This document shows positions 35,323-42,808 of a stretch of 51,757 nucleotides of DNA, in pieces. Each line of letters starts with the position of its first letter. The first letter of the stretch is position 1. The DNA lies in assembly GCF_015207525.1 (NCBI RefSeq), contig NZ_JADEWR010000030.1:1-51757 (forward strand). Direction: 5' to 3'. Source of the DNA: Nodosilinea sp. LEGE 06152. GTDB taxonomy: Bacteria > Cyanobacteriota > Cyanobacteriia > Phormidesmidales > Phormidesmidaceae. The position numbers were made by a program, and so were the translations under genes. The notes under the pieces were generated by a model that ran no database searches, was not told where the DNA came from, and saw only the letters and a program-made list of their open reading frames with translations.

Positions 35323-36076
35323 GGCGTTGCTGAATCAAGAGATGAACCTTGACGGGACTGGCACATCGCCGAACTTGAGGTAGTGAAGTAACAAGCGAAC
35401 AGAGTGAGCCAGCATTTCTACGGTCTTGGAGTAGCAGAGCGTTTTGCGGTGCAGACGGGCTAGATAGTGCCGTAATCGAGTGTTCTCTCCTTCAACCCGA
35501 GTCATATAGGTTTTGCTGACAATCTGATCGCCTGCTGGAATAAAGCTGGGATACACCGTCCATCCATCGGTGACATAGAAGTAACACTGCCAGCTGCCAA
35601 CCAGGGTCCAAAGCGGTTGAAACGTCTCGGCACTATGGTCGCCTAAGACCCAACCCAAGATTCCTTTTTTGAAGTGGTCAACGGCTGTCCACAGCCAAAT
35701 CTTGTTTTTTTGAGCCTACAAAGGTTTCCAACTCGTCGAGTTCGCCGACCTCTGGCGTCGTTTCAGGGGCGTAAGCATCGGGGAGGCGTTCGCCCACTTG
35801 CTTCACCCAAGTAATGACCGTCGTATGGTGCACCCCTTTGACTCGCTCTATCGCTCGAAACCCAGCGCCGTTAACGTACATCTTGAGGCATTCGCGTCTG
35901 ACCTCATCCGAGTACCCTCGGTGAGGCTCATAGGCCTCAATAAACTGACGACCGCAGGCTACACAGATGTGGTTTTGTTTACCTTTCCGCTTGCCATTCT
36001 TACGGATGTGAGTGGCTCCACATTCTGGACATTGCATCGCAGATCACCCTAACTCATCTCTCAATTATGCAACGCC
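35323..36076 (-). mobile_element. IS1-family insertion sequence, 754 bp
   Basis: The ends are imperfect inverted repeats. The left end reads GGCGTTGCTGAATCAAGAGA, and the right end, on the minus strand, reads GGCGTTGCATAATTGAGAGA; both continue GATGA. It is flanked by the 8-bp duplication TATATTCC (35315-35322 and 36077-36084). It carries a transposase in two frames. Precise duplicates and intact ends point to recent insertion into hsdS. Confidence 0.93.
35335..36037 (-). CDS. IS1-family transposase in two frames (InsA-like/InsB-like)
   Basis: The first frame (36037 to 35678) encodes a zinc finger (CPECGATHIRKNGKRK, then CVACGRQF) and a helix-turn-helix (GFRAIERVKGVHHTTVITW), as in InsA. It continues into DELETFVGSKK and soon stops. 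The second frame (ending at 35335) encodes the IS1 catalytic region with KIWLWTAVDHFKKGILGWVL, then YFYVTDGW and KTYMTRVEGENTRLRHYLAR. The switch lies at a run of seven A (plus-strand T7, 35705-35711). The second frame is offset by +1 (equivalently -2) from the first, whereas IS1 uses -1. A longer A tract would restore the usual arrangement, so slippage or a small deletion is likely. Confidence 0.85.
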
Positions 36077-36084
36077 TATATTCC
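36077..36084. repeat. Target-site duplication, right copy
   Basis: TATATTCC, identical to 35315-35322, directly beside the right terminal repeat of the IS1-family element and inside the first half of hsdS. Confidence 0.9.
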
Positions 36085-36511
36085 TTTAATTTTGCTATAG
36101 GCAAAGCCTTATAAGCAGAGCCAGAGGAAAGATTTTGTAATTCACTAATGAGCGAAGATAAAAGATATCTTAGAAAATATGGATCGACATCATCGAATCC
36201 CTTCAGCCATAAAATATTTCCGTCTTTGAAATAGAATTCTTTTTCATCTTCAACGACATAAATTTCGCCAACTGTTCCTATTGCAGTAATCAAAATATCC
36301 CCGGTTTTTGGGACTCCAAATTTTTCTTTTATTTCTTTGTACCTTTCTCTTGATATAAAAAGTTCGCTAGAGACAGGCTCTTTATTGGCTAATTCTTTAA
36401 CTTCTTTTGTTCTAAAGAAGGGGATACCACTACCAACGTATTCTCGTTGGAAAATTCGTTTGCTGGATGTAATCTCTCCTAGTTCCCCTAGAAAACAAGA
36501 TTTCCACTTCG

Positions 36512-37996
36512 TCATCCCAGCATTTCCTCTAACGCATCTAAATCTTGGCGGATATCATCTTCCAAATCCCGCAATCGCTGCAAAATTACCTTCGGCGGGT
36601 CGTACTGCACCTCCGCATACTCCGTTTCCTTGTAGCGGTTAATCGACAGGTCATAGCCATTCGCTGCAATCTCCTCACGCGACACAAAAAACGCCTTTGC
36701 CGTGCGGTCCGTATCCTTTGCCGCATCTCGCCCCTGCCAGCACCGCAGCAGATCTGGAATATCGTTCGCCTCCACCGGCTGGCGCTTGTCATCCAGCGAC
36801 AGACCATCCGCCACCATGTCATAAAACCAGACAAAATCCGTTCCCGCCTGGGGCACCCCCACCTTGGTAAAGATCAAAATCGCCGTCGAGACCCCCGCAT
36901 AGGGCTTAAACACCCCCGACGGCATCGAGATCACCCCATCCAGCTTGTGGTTCTCCACCAAAATCTGGCGCATCTCCTTGTGGGCCTTCGACGAGCCAAA
37001 CAGCACCCCATCCGGCACAATCACCGCCCCGCGTCCGCCCTTCTTTAGCAGCCGCAAAAACAGCGCCACAAACAGCAGCTCCGTTTTGGTGGTGGAGATG
37101 ATTTTGCTCAGGTCTTTGGCAATGGTCGACTTCTCCACCGACCCCTTAAACGGCGGATTCGCCAAAATCATCGTGAAGGCTTCCTCCACCCCCGCGTGGT
37201 CCTCCGAGAGCGAGTCCCGCGCCTCAATCTTGGGGTCTTCAATGCCGTGCAGCATCAGGTTCATGCTGCCAATCCGCAGCATGGTGGCATCAAAGTCAAA
37301 GCCGTGGAACATCTCACTGTTGAAATGCTCGCGGTTGCCAGGGGCATTTAGCACCAGGTTACCGTCGCTGTCGGTCAGTTCCCGCAGGTACTCTGCCGCC
37401 GCCACCAAAAAGCCCCCCGTGCCACAGGCCGGGTCGCAGATAATCTCTCGGGGGCCAGGGGCCAGCAGCTGCACCATCATCTTGATAATGTGGCGCGGAG
37501 TACGGAACTGCCCGTTAGTGCCCGCCGTGCTCAGCTTAGAGAGCATGTACTCGTAGAGGTCGCCCTTGGTGTCGCGATCCTCCATCGGAATCTGCTCGAT
37601 CTGCTTCACCACGCTGTCGAGCAGCGCCGGAGAGGCGATTAGAAACACCGCATCCTTCATGTGGCGGGCATAGGCACTCTGGTTCGAGAACCGGCCCATA
37701 TCTTTGATAAAGGGAAACGCCTCATCGCGAATAATCCGCAGCATTTCCTCCGAATCATCCAGGTTTTTGAACTGCGACCAGCGGATGTGCTGCTGCCCAG
37801 GGCCAAAGGTGGGGTTCGCCACCGGGCGATTGAGCCGCTGGGCCTTCTTCTCCTTCACCAGCTCCAGGTCGTCCAGGCGCTTGATAAACAGCAGGTACGA
37901 AATCTGCTCAATCACCGAGAGGGGGTTGCTGATGCCGTTGTTCCAAAACGTGGTCCAGAGCTTGTCGACTTTGGATTTCAGGTCACCGGTGATCAT
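36512..37996 (-). CDS. hsdM: Type I restriction-modification methyltransferase subunit HsdM
   Basis: This N6-adenine methyltransferase subunit has 494 residues. An N-terminal helical domain (LWTTFWNNGISNPLSVIEQISYLLFIKRLDD in segments) precedes the catalytic domain with the AdoMet site ICDPACGTGGFLVAA and the catalytic NPPF motif (ILANPPFKGS). The C-terminal helix (LQRLRDLEDDIRQDLDALEEML) would contact HsdS. It overlaps hsdS by 4 nt (ATGA), as is usual. With hsdS interrupted, it may have no specificity partner. Confidence 0.95.
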   Translation of the reverse strand: MITGDLKSKVDKLWTTFWNNGISNPLSVIEQISYLLFIKRLDDLELVKEKKAQRLNRPVANPTFGPGQQHIRWSQFKNLDDSEEMLRIIRDEAFPFIKDMGRFSNQSAYARHMKDAVFLIASPALLDSVVKQIEQIPMEDRDTKGDLYEYMLSKLSTAGTNGQFRTPRHIIKMMVQLLAPGPREIICDPACGTGGFLVAAAEYLRELTDSDGNLVLNAPGNREHFNSEMFHGFDFDATMLRIGSMNLMLHGIEDPKIEARDSLSEDHAGVEEAFTMILANPPFKGSVEKSTIAKDLSKIISTTKTELLFVALFLRLLKKGGRGAVIVPDGVLFGSSKAHKEMRQILVENHKLDGVISMPSGVFKPYAGVSTAILIFTKVGVPQAGTDFVWFYDMVADGLSLDDKRQPVEANDIPDLLRCWQGRDAAKDTDRTAKAFFVSREEIAANGYDLSINRYKETEYAEVQYDPPKVILQRLRDLEDDIRQDLDALEEMLG

Positions 37997-38250
37997 ACGG
38001 GGCGGGCTCTCTCGGGTTGGGTATCAGTCAGGATAGCGGAGTTGGCTGCCTGTAGGGTTCCCACCACGGCGAAACTTGATGGGTTCATTGTCAATGTCTA
38101 GACCCAAGCAAAACTGTTGCTTGCTTGATTTAGGGTAGGGTGGCCAATGAGCTGTTTGTTATGCCAAGAGTCGTGCAGGGCATTCTGGAGTTAGCTCGAT
38201 GCAATCACATTCCCTGCTTCGCTACACCAATACTTCAGATTTTTCACAGC

Positions 38251-39294
38251 ATGAAACTGCACTCAACTATGACCTGCTTTTTAGCGGGTATATTTTTGAT
38301 CATCCAATTGTGGATGCCTGCATCGGCCAACGCTATGCCGTTAAATAGGCTGTCAGATGTAGCCCACCAGGTCACTCAAGGTTTACCTGAGAAGTTACCG
38401 GATGTCTCAGCCATGGCTGAGACTATGCAAGATAGTTTGACAGGGCTAGCAGACAAAGTTGAAGGGTCTAAGGAGACAGTTTCTAAGGTTGGTGGAAAGC
38501 TAACCCGTGCAGCAGTCGAAACCGGCAAGCAAGTATCCTCAACAGCTATAAGTTACGGTAAGGAGTTGGGCAGTACGACCCTTGAGACAGGGGCAGTACT
38601 GGGTAGCAAAGCCCTGGCAGCGGGTTCGGTTATCGGAGAAACAGCAAAATCCGCAGGCTCAGCAGGTCTCGAAGTAGGGCAATCAGTTCTAAATAGCGCA
38701 GTTAGCCTGGGGCACTCCGCGAAAGATGGCACTGTTTTGCTAATTCAACAAGGCGCTCACACAACATCTTACGCAGCCAGTGAGCTAGCATCCCTAGCTG
38801 CCCAAACCTTCAAAAACGATGCAGAGCCATTTTTAATAGATGCATTAGAGGAAATCAATCTTGCAGTCATAGAGCCTACCATTCAAACCTTTAGGCAGCA
38901 AAACCCGGATCTTGATACCGAAGCACTTGCCCGTAAGTTTATTGGCAGCGAACGTAGCAGCTCTATGACAACTGGAGACTGGCATGTCGTTGCTAACTCA
39001 CTGGCCGAGATGATTTATGAGATTGCAGGGATTTACGGCTTTCCGCTACAAGACCTTGCCAGAAAGCAGGAGGTTCTGACAATAACGGCATTGGGACTTG
39101 GCAGTGCCCACACGGTTTCTCAAGGTCTGGAGTTAGCGAGCTTTGCTGCTGGATTCACCCTAATGCCTAGCCACGTGATTGAGGCCAGCCGAGAAAGTTC
39201 TAATGCGATCGCCAAGGCCATTATGTTCTGGCGCGTTGGACAGGCTGCCTGTGATTACTACGCATCACAGCTAACTAATCCAGCTTCTACATAA
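38251..39294 (+). CDS. Secreted amphipathic-helical protein, function unknown
   Basis: The 347-residue protein has a signal peptide (MTCFLAGIFLIIQLWMPASANA). A long helical region follows with repeating Gly/Ala-Ser patterns (GKLTRAAVETGKQVSSTAIS, TLETGAVLGSKALAAGSVIG). These resemble amphipathic repeats such as LEA or apolipoprotein-type coils. The C-terminal 140 residues are a different, mixed domain (FIGSERSSSMTTGDWHVVAN). ATG 38251 was chosen because the signal peptide follows it. A terminator lies 34 nt after the stop. No known family or link to the restriction genes was recognised. Confidence 0.7.
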   Translation: MKLHSTMTCFLAGIFLIIQLWMPASANAMPLNRLSDVAHQVTQGLPEKLPDVSAMAETMQDSLTGLADKVEGSKETVSKVGGKLTRAAVETGKQVSSTAISYGKELGSTTLETGAVLGSKALAAGSVIGETAKSAGSAGLEVGQSVLNSAVSLGHSAKDGTVLLIQQGAHTTSYAASELASLAAQTFKNDAEPFLIDALEEINLAVIEPTIQTFRQQNPDLDTEALARKFIGSERSSSMTTGDWHVVANSLAEMIYEIAGIYGFPLQDLARKQEVLTITALGLGSAHTVSQGLELASFAAGFTLMPSHVIEASRESSNAIAKAIMFWRVGQAACDYYASQLTNPAST

Positions 39295-39327
39295 ACCTGC
39301 ATAGTGTCTTCTCAGCGCTCCTCTTGC

Positions 39328-39355
39328 ATCCCCGCCGTTACCAGCGGGGATTTTT
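39328..39355 (+). terminator. Rho-independent terminator
   Basis: ATCCCCGC and GCGGGGAT form an 8-bp stem around CGTTACCA, followed by TTTTT. It ends the transcript of the secreted helical protein at 38251-39294. Confidence 0.9.
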
Positions 39356-39377
39356 ATTACTACTAAGTATTAACCGA

Positions 39378-39671
39378 TCAAGCGATTAACTTCCCAAGCA
39401 GTAGCTCTGTACCCTTCTCCCAGGCTCGCTTTGCAACAGCATCGGTAAATTCAAAATAGGGCTTAGAGGTCTCAAAGGGTTTGACTCCAAGCTCTGCAAC
39501 GCTATATTTTTGCTCTAGCTCTGGATTCATAGGCAGGGTTTGAATGCCCAACGCTGCCGCAGGAATGTTCTTAATCCAAAATTCATTGCAAAAGAAAGGG
39601 GGAGTATCAAACAGAGCCGCATAGAGCCGACCCTCTTGACGAAAAAACTTGATTTCGTGAACGTAGGCCAT
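39378..39671 (-). CDS. Small hypothetical protein downstream of the DUF262 protein
   Basis: A 97-residue protein (MAYVHEIKFFRQEGRLYAALF...) with mixed helix and strand pattern, an acidic middle and no membrane segment. ATG 39671 was preferred; GTG 39683 is in frame. It starts 35 nt after the DUF262-HNH-AlbA gene on the same strand, so it may be its partner. No family was recognised. Confidence 0.5.
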   Translation of the reverse strand: MAYVHEIKFFRQEGRLYAALFDTPPFFCNEFWIKNIPAAALGIQTLPMNPELEQKYSVAELGVKPFETSKPYFEFTDAVAKRAWEKGTELLLGKLIA

Positions 39672-39706
39672 AACAACCAGCACCTAGTAGAGGGAAAAAT
39701 ACTAAA

Positions 39707-41839
39707 TTAGTGAAACCGCTCCTGAATATAATTGCTGACTTCAGATAGAGATAGTTCAATGGATGAGTTACCGCTACGAACGTAGAATTTTTGGGCCTTT
39801 CCACCGCTGGTCTTATCTTTCACCTCTAGGTATTGGGGGTGTAGTGCCCGCTTGATATCGATTTGGCAAACTTCTTTTTCACTAGAGGCGGGGAATGTGA
39901 TAGTGAGATTACTGGCGGCAAAGCTAGCTCCAAAGGCCTTATTCACCAGATTGCGTAGATGTACTTCAAATTTGTCGCGGGTGCCATTGAGGCTGTTATA
40001 GTCATTCTCTAGCCCCAAAACTTCGCCATCATCATTTACACCAATGAGTAGAGTGCCGCCGTCACTATTACTAAAGGCCGCGATAGACTTCATAATCACA
40101 TCTTCTAAGGCTGGAGTTATTGCACCCTGCTGATAACCCCAACGAAGAGAGGATTTAAATTCTAAGTCAGAGCTTTCGCCTGACTGAATCAGGTCTTCGA
40201 GCGAGGTTTCAACTTGGGTATCGCTAGTCTCAGTAATATTTTTGAGGAACGCGGTTAATTCAGTAGCCAGCATCTTACGCCGTTCGACAAGAAACTGTTC
40301 GTAGTTTTCGATCTTCCACAGTTCTGGATCGAGAGGAATAGATTGGCGCTTAAGGGCGTCAGGGAAATGTTCCTGAACCTCGGCTAGGTAGCCTTTGGCT
40401 TCCCGATTAGACTTTGTACGATTGGCTGTTTGGGTCAGCACCGCCCGGTTGGTGATTTCTTGAGCTAAGGCATATTTCATCCAATTCCTGCGGCTATAGC
40501 CTGCCTCTTTTAGCAAGGAGTAGGGAAAAACGTGATCCCACTCCAGCACATATCTACCGCCCATGTTCTGGCGAATGCCTACGCCTGTGGTGAAGCAAAC
40601 AGCGTTGCGGCTCTTAAAGTACCAGCGCATGAGACCCCATAAGGCGTTGCGAGTATCTACGCCAACAAACTCATCGGTAGAAATTTCGAGGGGACGTTCA
40701 ACTTTGATGATGTTGAGCAACTCATCAAAGGGGTTCTCGTGTTTGGTGACAATACCGTTGTCCTTATCAAGTTTCTGCTGCAGCTGGCTGATGTAGCGCT
40801 GGCGAATTTGAGAGTAGTAGAACCATTTGACAATTTTTTTGATCTCCTGCTGGGAGAGGGGCTGTTTGCCTTTGTTGAAGCAGTAGACAATGATAGGCAC
40901 CAAGGCGTAGTAGGAGTTGATTTCCTTAGTGTGGTCTACATAGGCATGCGTTTTGAGGATGTTGATAACGTAATCGAGAGTATAGTTATCCAGCAGTTCC
41001 CAAGCGTCTTTAATGCGGGGATAGTTGTCTGGAGTGTGGAGCTTGCGCATTTCTGAGCCGCTCTGGTGCAGTACACCCAGAATGACGTAGACCAAAAAGT
41101 CGAGCTTAAAGACAAAACCATGCTCTGCCATAGCCTTGAGCTTGGCCTTAAAGAGTTCGCGGGCATTGGGCCAGTAGCCACTGATTTGGGCTAGGGCGAG
41201 TTCGGCATCGGTAAGGTTAACACCGCTGGCGTTAACCACGTAGAAGATATCTATAGCTTCTTTAATAGAGGCGCGAACAGGAATAGTTTGTTCAACAAAT
41301 TCGCGGTCAGGGATGCGATCGACGAGTTTGAAGTTGTCGTCTATTAGGTCATCGCGTTCTTCGGTGACTGTTTCACCTTTTTCTTTGAGCGCCCGCACTA
41401 CATTTTTGGCACGAACTTTGTCTTTAAAGATATCGGTGAGGTTAACCCACAGGGGGTTATTTTCCATCAAGTTCTGCTTGTAGTACTGAAGATCGAGGGT
41501 TTCAACGTTGATATAGAGGTTGCGGGTGTCGTGGGTGATCTCTTCAAGCTTGTAGTAAGGGGGAATTTCGCCCCGAATGAGCATGTAGAGGGTGGTGATA
41601 CGCTGCTGCCCATCAAGGATAAGTTTGACAGCACCCTGACTAGGGCTATATTCCCAGCTGCCTTTGAGCTCGGGAGGGTTGTTCGTTTCCCAGGTGAGCA
41701 TGGTACCGGTAGGGTATTCCTTCAGCAGAGAAGCGATGAGTTCTTTGGCATCGTTGGTTTTCCACACGTACTCTCGCTGAAAAGCAGGCACAAACAGCTG
41801 GTTTTCGTCAATTTTGTCGAGAATCTGGGAAATTTTCAT
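39707..41839 (-). CDS. DUF262-HNH-AlbA fusion, putative type IV restriction or defence protein
   Basis: The 710-residue protein has three parts. Residues 1-120 are a DUF262/GmrSD N-terminal domain (VPAFQREYVWK, then KLILDGQQRITTLYMLI), a ParB-like NTPase fold. Residues 330-480 contain a DUF1524-type HNH nuclease (YVLEWDHVFPYSLL, then QEITNRAVLTQTANRTKSN). From about 555 there is an AlbA_2/Schlafen-type domain (SGESSDLEFKSSLRWG, then AFSNSDGGTLLIGVNDDGEVLGLEND in segments). DUF262 plus DUF1524 is the GmrSD layout known to cut glucosylated hydroxymethylcytosine DNA. The AlbA addition is uncommon. A role against modified phage DNA is likely but not shown. Confidence 0.82.
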   Translation of the reverse strand: MKISQILDKIDENQLFVPAFQREYVWKTNDAKELIASLLKEYPTGTMLTWETNNPPELKGSWEYSPSQGAVKLILDGQQRITTLYMLIRGEIPPYYKLEEITHDTRNLYINVETLDLQYYKQNLMENNPLWVNLTDIFKDKVRAKNVVRALKEKGETVTEERDDLIDDNFKLVDRIPDREFVEQTIPVRASIKEAIDIFYVVNASGVNLTDAELALAQISGYWPNARELFKAKLKAMAEHGFVFKLDFLVYVILGVLHQSGSEMRKLHTPDNYPRIKDAWELLDNYTLDYVINILKTHAYVDHTKEINSYYALVPIIVYCFNKGKQPLSQQEIKKIVKWFYYSQIRQRYISQLQQKLDKDNGIVTKHENPFDELLNIIKVERPLEISTDEFVGVDTRNALWGLMRWYFKSRNAVCFTTGVGIRQNMGGRYVLEWDHVFPYSLLKEAGYSRRNWMKYALAQEITNRAVLTQTANRTKSNREAKGYLAEVQEHFPDALKRQSIPLDPELWKIENYEQFLVERRKMLATELTAFLKNITETSDTQVETSLEDLIQSGESSDLEFKSSLRWGYQQGAITPALEDVIMKSIAAFSNSDGGTLLIGVNDDGEVLGLENDYNSLNGTRDKFEVHLRNLVNKAFGASFAASNLTITFPASSEKEVCQIDIKRALHPQYLEVKDKTSGGKAQKFYVRSGNSSIELSLSEVSNYIQERFH

Positions 41840-42168
41840 AGAGCTTTGCTTGATGGATGCTAGGGCGGGGCCGCCACTCGAACTAACGCAAAGAAAACGG
41901 TTCTAAGTTAAGGCAAGCACGTCTTAAGGGTGCCCGTGATTAGGGTATATGTTTCTATAGCACTGCTTTGGGTGAGGTCTGGGCGGTGCAATCCGTCGAA
42001 AGTGAAGGGGGCTTGGGGATAAGCCATGTTTACCGCTGACTCATTCACACTGCGATCGGTCGAGTTACCCGAGGCCTGCAAAGTAGTTTCTACAGGCGAA
42101 ACTATAGCTATCTCGCTTCATCGGCTGTAAGCATATATGCTCTGTGCCAGTAGCCCTGCAAAATGGAC
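41840..42168. other. Intergenic region, no gene supported
   Basis: About 330 bases upstream of the DUF262 gene (leftward) with no convincing gene. It should contain the promoter of that operon. No conserved structure was recognised. Confidence 0.4.
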
Positions 42169-42333
42169 TCAATTTGGCCTGCCCTGCTGTGTGCCAGTTG
42201 TCTCAAAGCCTGATTTTACCGTTCTACCTAAAGGTCGCAGCCAAATCTCTCGGTTGGCCGGAATGCCTTGTTTAGAGAGGGTTTCCGTAAAATGTTCAAC
42301 TGCGGAGGGGTTGCGGCGCGGGCAACTATGCCG
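42169..42333 (-). pseudogene. Possible coding remnant downstream of the Trypco1 gene
   Basis: On the minus strand an open frame reads NPSAVEHFTETLSKQGIPAN and then REIWLRPLGRTVKSGFETTG to a stop at 42169. It begins just after an in-frame TAG (42334-42336) and has no start codon. The composition looks like the end of a real protein, perhaps the former partner of the Trypco1 gene. No family was recognised. Confidence 0.3.
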
Positions 42334-42366
42334 CTAGATTGGGGGCTCATCCCATGCGCTGGAGCC

Positions 42367-42726
42367 TCAGCTTTCCTTGGGAAAGGAGCACTCTACCGTG
42401 ATCTTGAGATTCGCATCAGTTGTGCCCTTAGTGACGTAGGGCACCCCGGCTTCTCCAGCTACTTTTACCCCAAATTCGAGCGTTACTTTATCGACGTTAG
42501 CTCCGGCCATCTGCTTGAACGCATTGAGGGTGTAGCTGGTGTAGGCGCGAATGGTGCCCTGCATAGCCTGAAAACTTCGCGCGACTTGCTCGCTGGCTCC
42601 TTTGGCGGTGCGGGTGGTTTCTCCAGAGAAACTAGAGGTGCCTGCGGGAACCTCGTCTACATTGCCGGTTGCCTCGATGTAAATGATGGTGCCATCATCG
42701 AGAGTTAGCGGGGCCAGTTGAGTCAT
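42367..42726 (-). CDS. Trypco1-family protein (trypsin-co-occurring domain 1)
   Basis: The 119-residue protein has the Trypco1 signatures: an N-terminal beta strand with a short loop (LTLDDGTIIYIEATG), a helical middle (EQVARSFQAMQGTIRAY), and the conserved end KVTLEFGVKVAGEAGVPYVT-KGT followed by a final strand. This family is reported in bacterial conflict systems together with trypsin-like peptidases and STAND NTPases. Here the divergent neighbour is a caspase/NB-ARC protein. It may be a sensor, adaptor or substrate of that protein. The function has not been established from this sequence. Confidence 0.82.
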   Translation of the reverse strand: MTQLAPLTLDDGTIIYIEATGNVDEVPAGTSSFSGETTRTAKGASEQVARSFQAMQGTIRAYTSYTLNAFKQMAGANVDKVTLEFGVKVAGEAGVPYVTKGTTDANLKITVECSFPKES

Positions 42727-42808
42727 GGGGGTGTTTGATAGTTAGCTTATTAGCAGCGAGAAAGGCCATACTGGAGGCGAATCTGCTGTTTAGAATACTG
42801 GCTAACGC

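Larger units (their letters stand above)
34581..36515 (-). pseudogene. hsdS: HsdS, type I specificity subunit, interrupted by an IS
   Basis: The gene begins at 36515, overlapping the hsdM stop by 4 nt. Its first recognition domain runs up to ...AKLKEY, where the IS1-family element at 35323-36076 interrupts it. The rest resumes as YKIPLPPIAEQRRIAAILDKADAIRRKRKQ (in segments), the central conserved region, followed by the second recognition domain and end at 34581. Removing the IS and one 8-bp duplicate (762 nt) leaves a continuous 390-residue frame. As it stands, the interrupted gene encodes two pieces: a first half ending at 36054 inside the IS, and a second half that could start in the IS at 35366. 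Without HsdS the enzyme should neither modify nor cut DNA, unless one half alone works. Confidence 0.9.
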
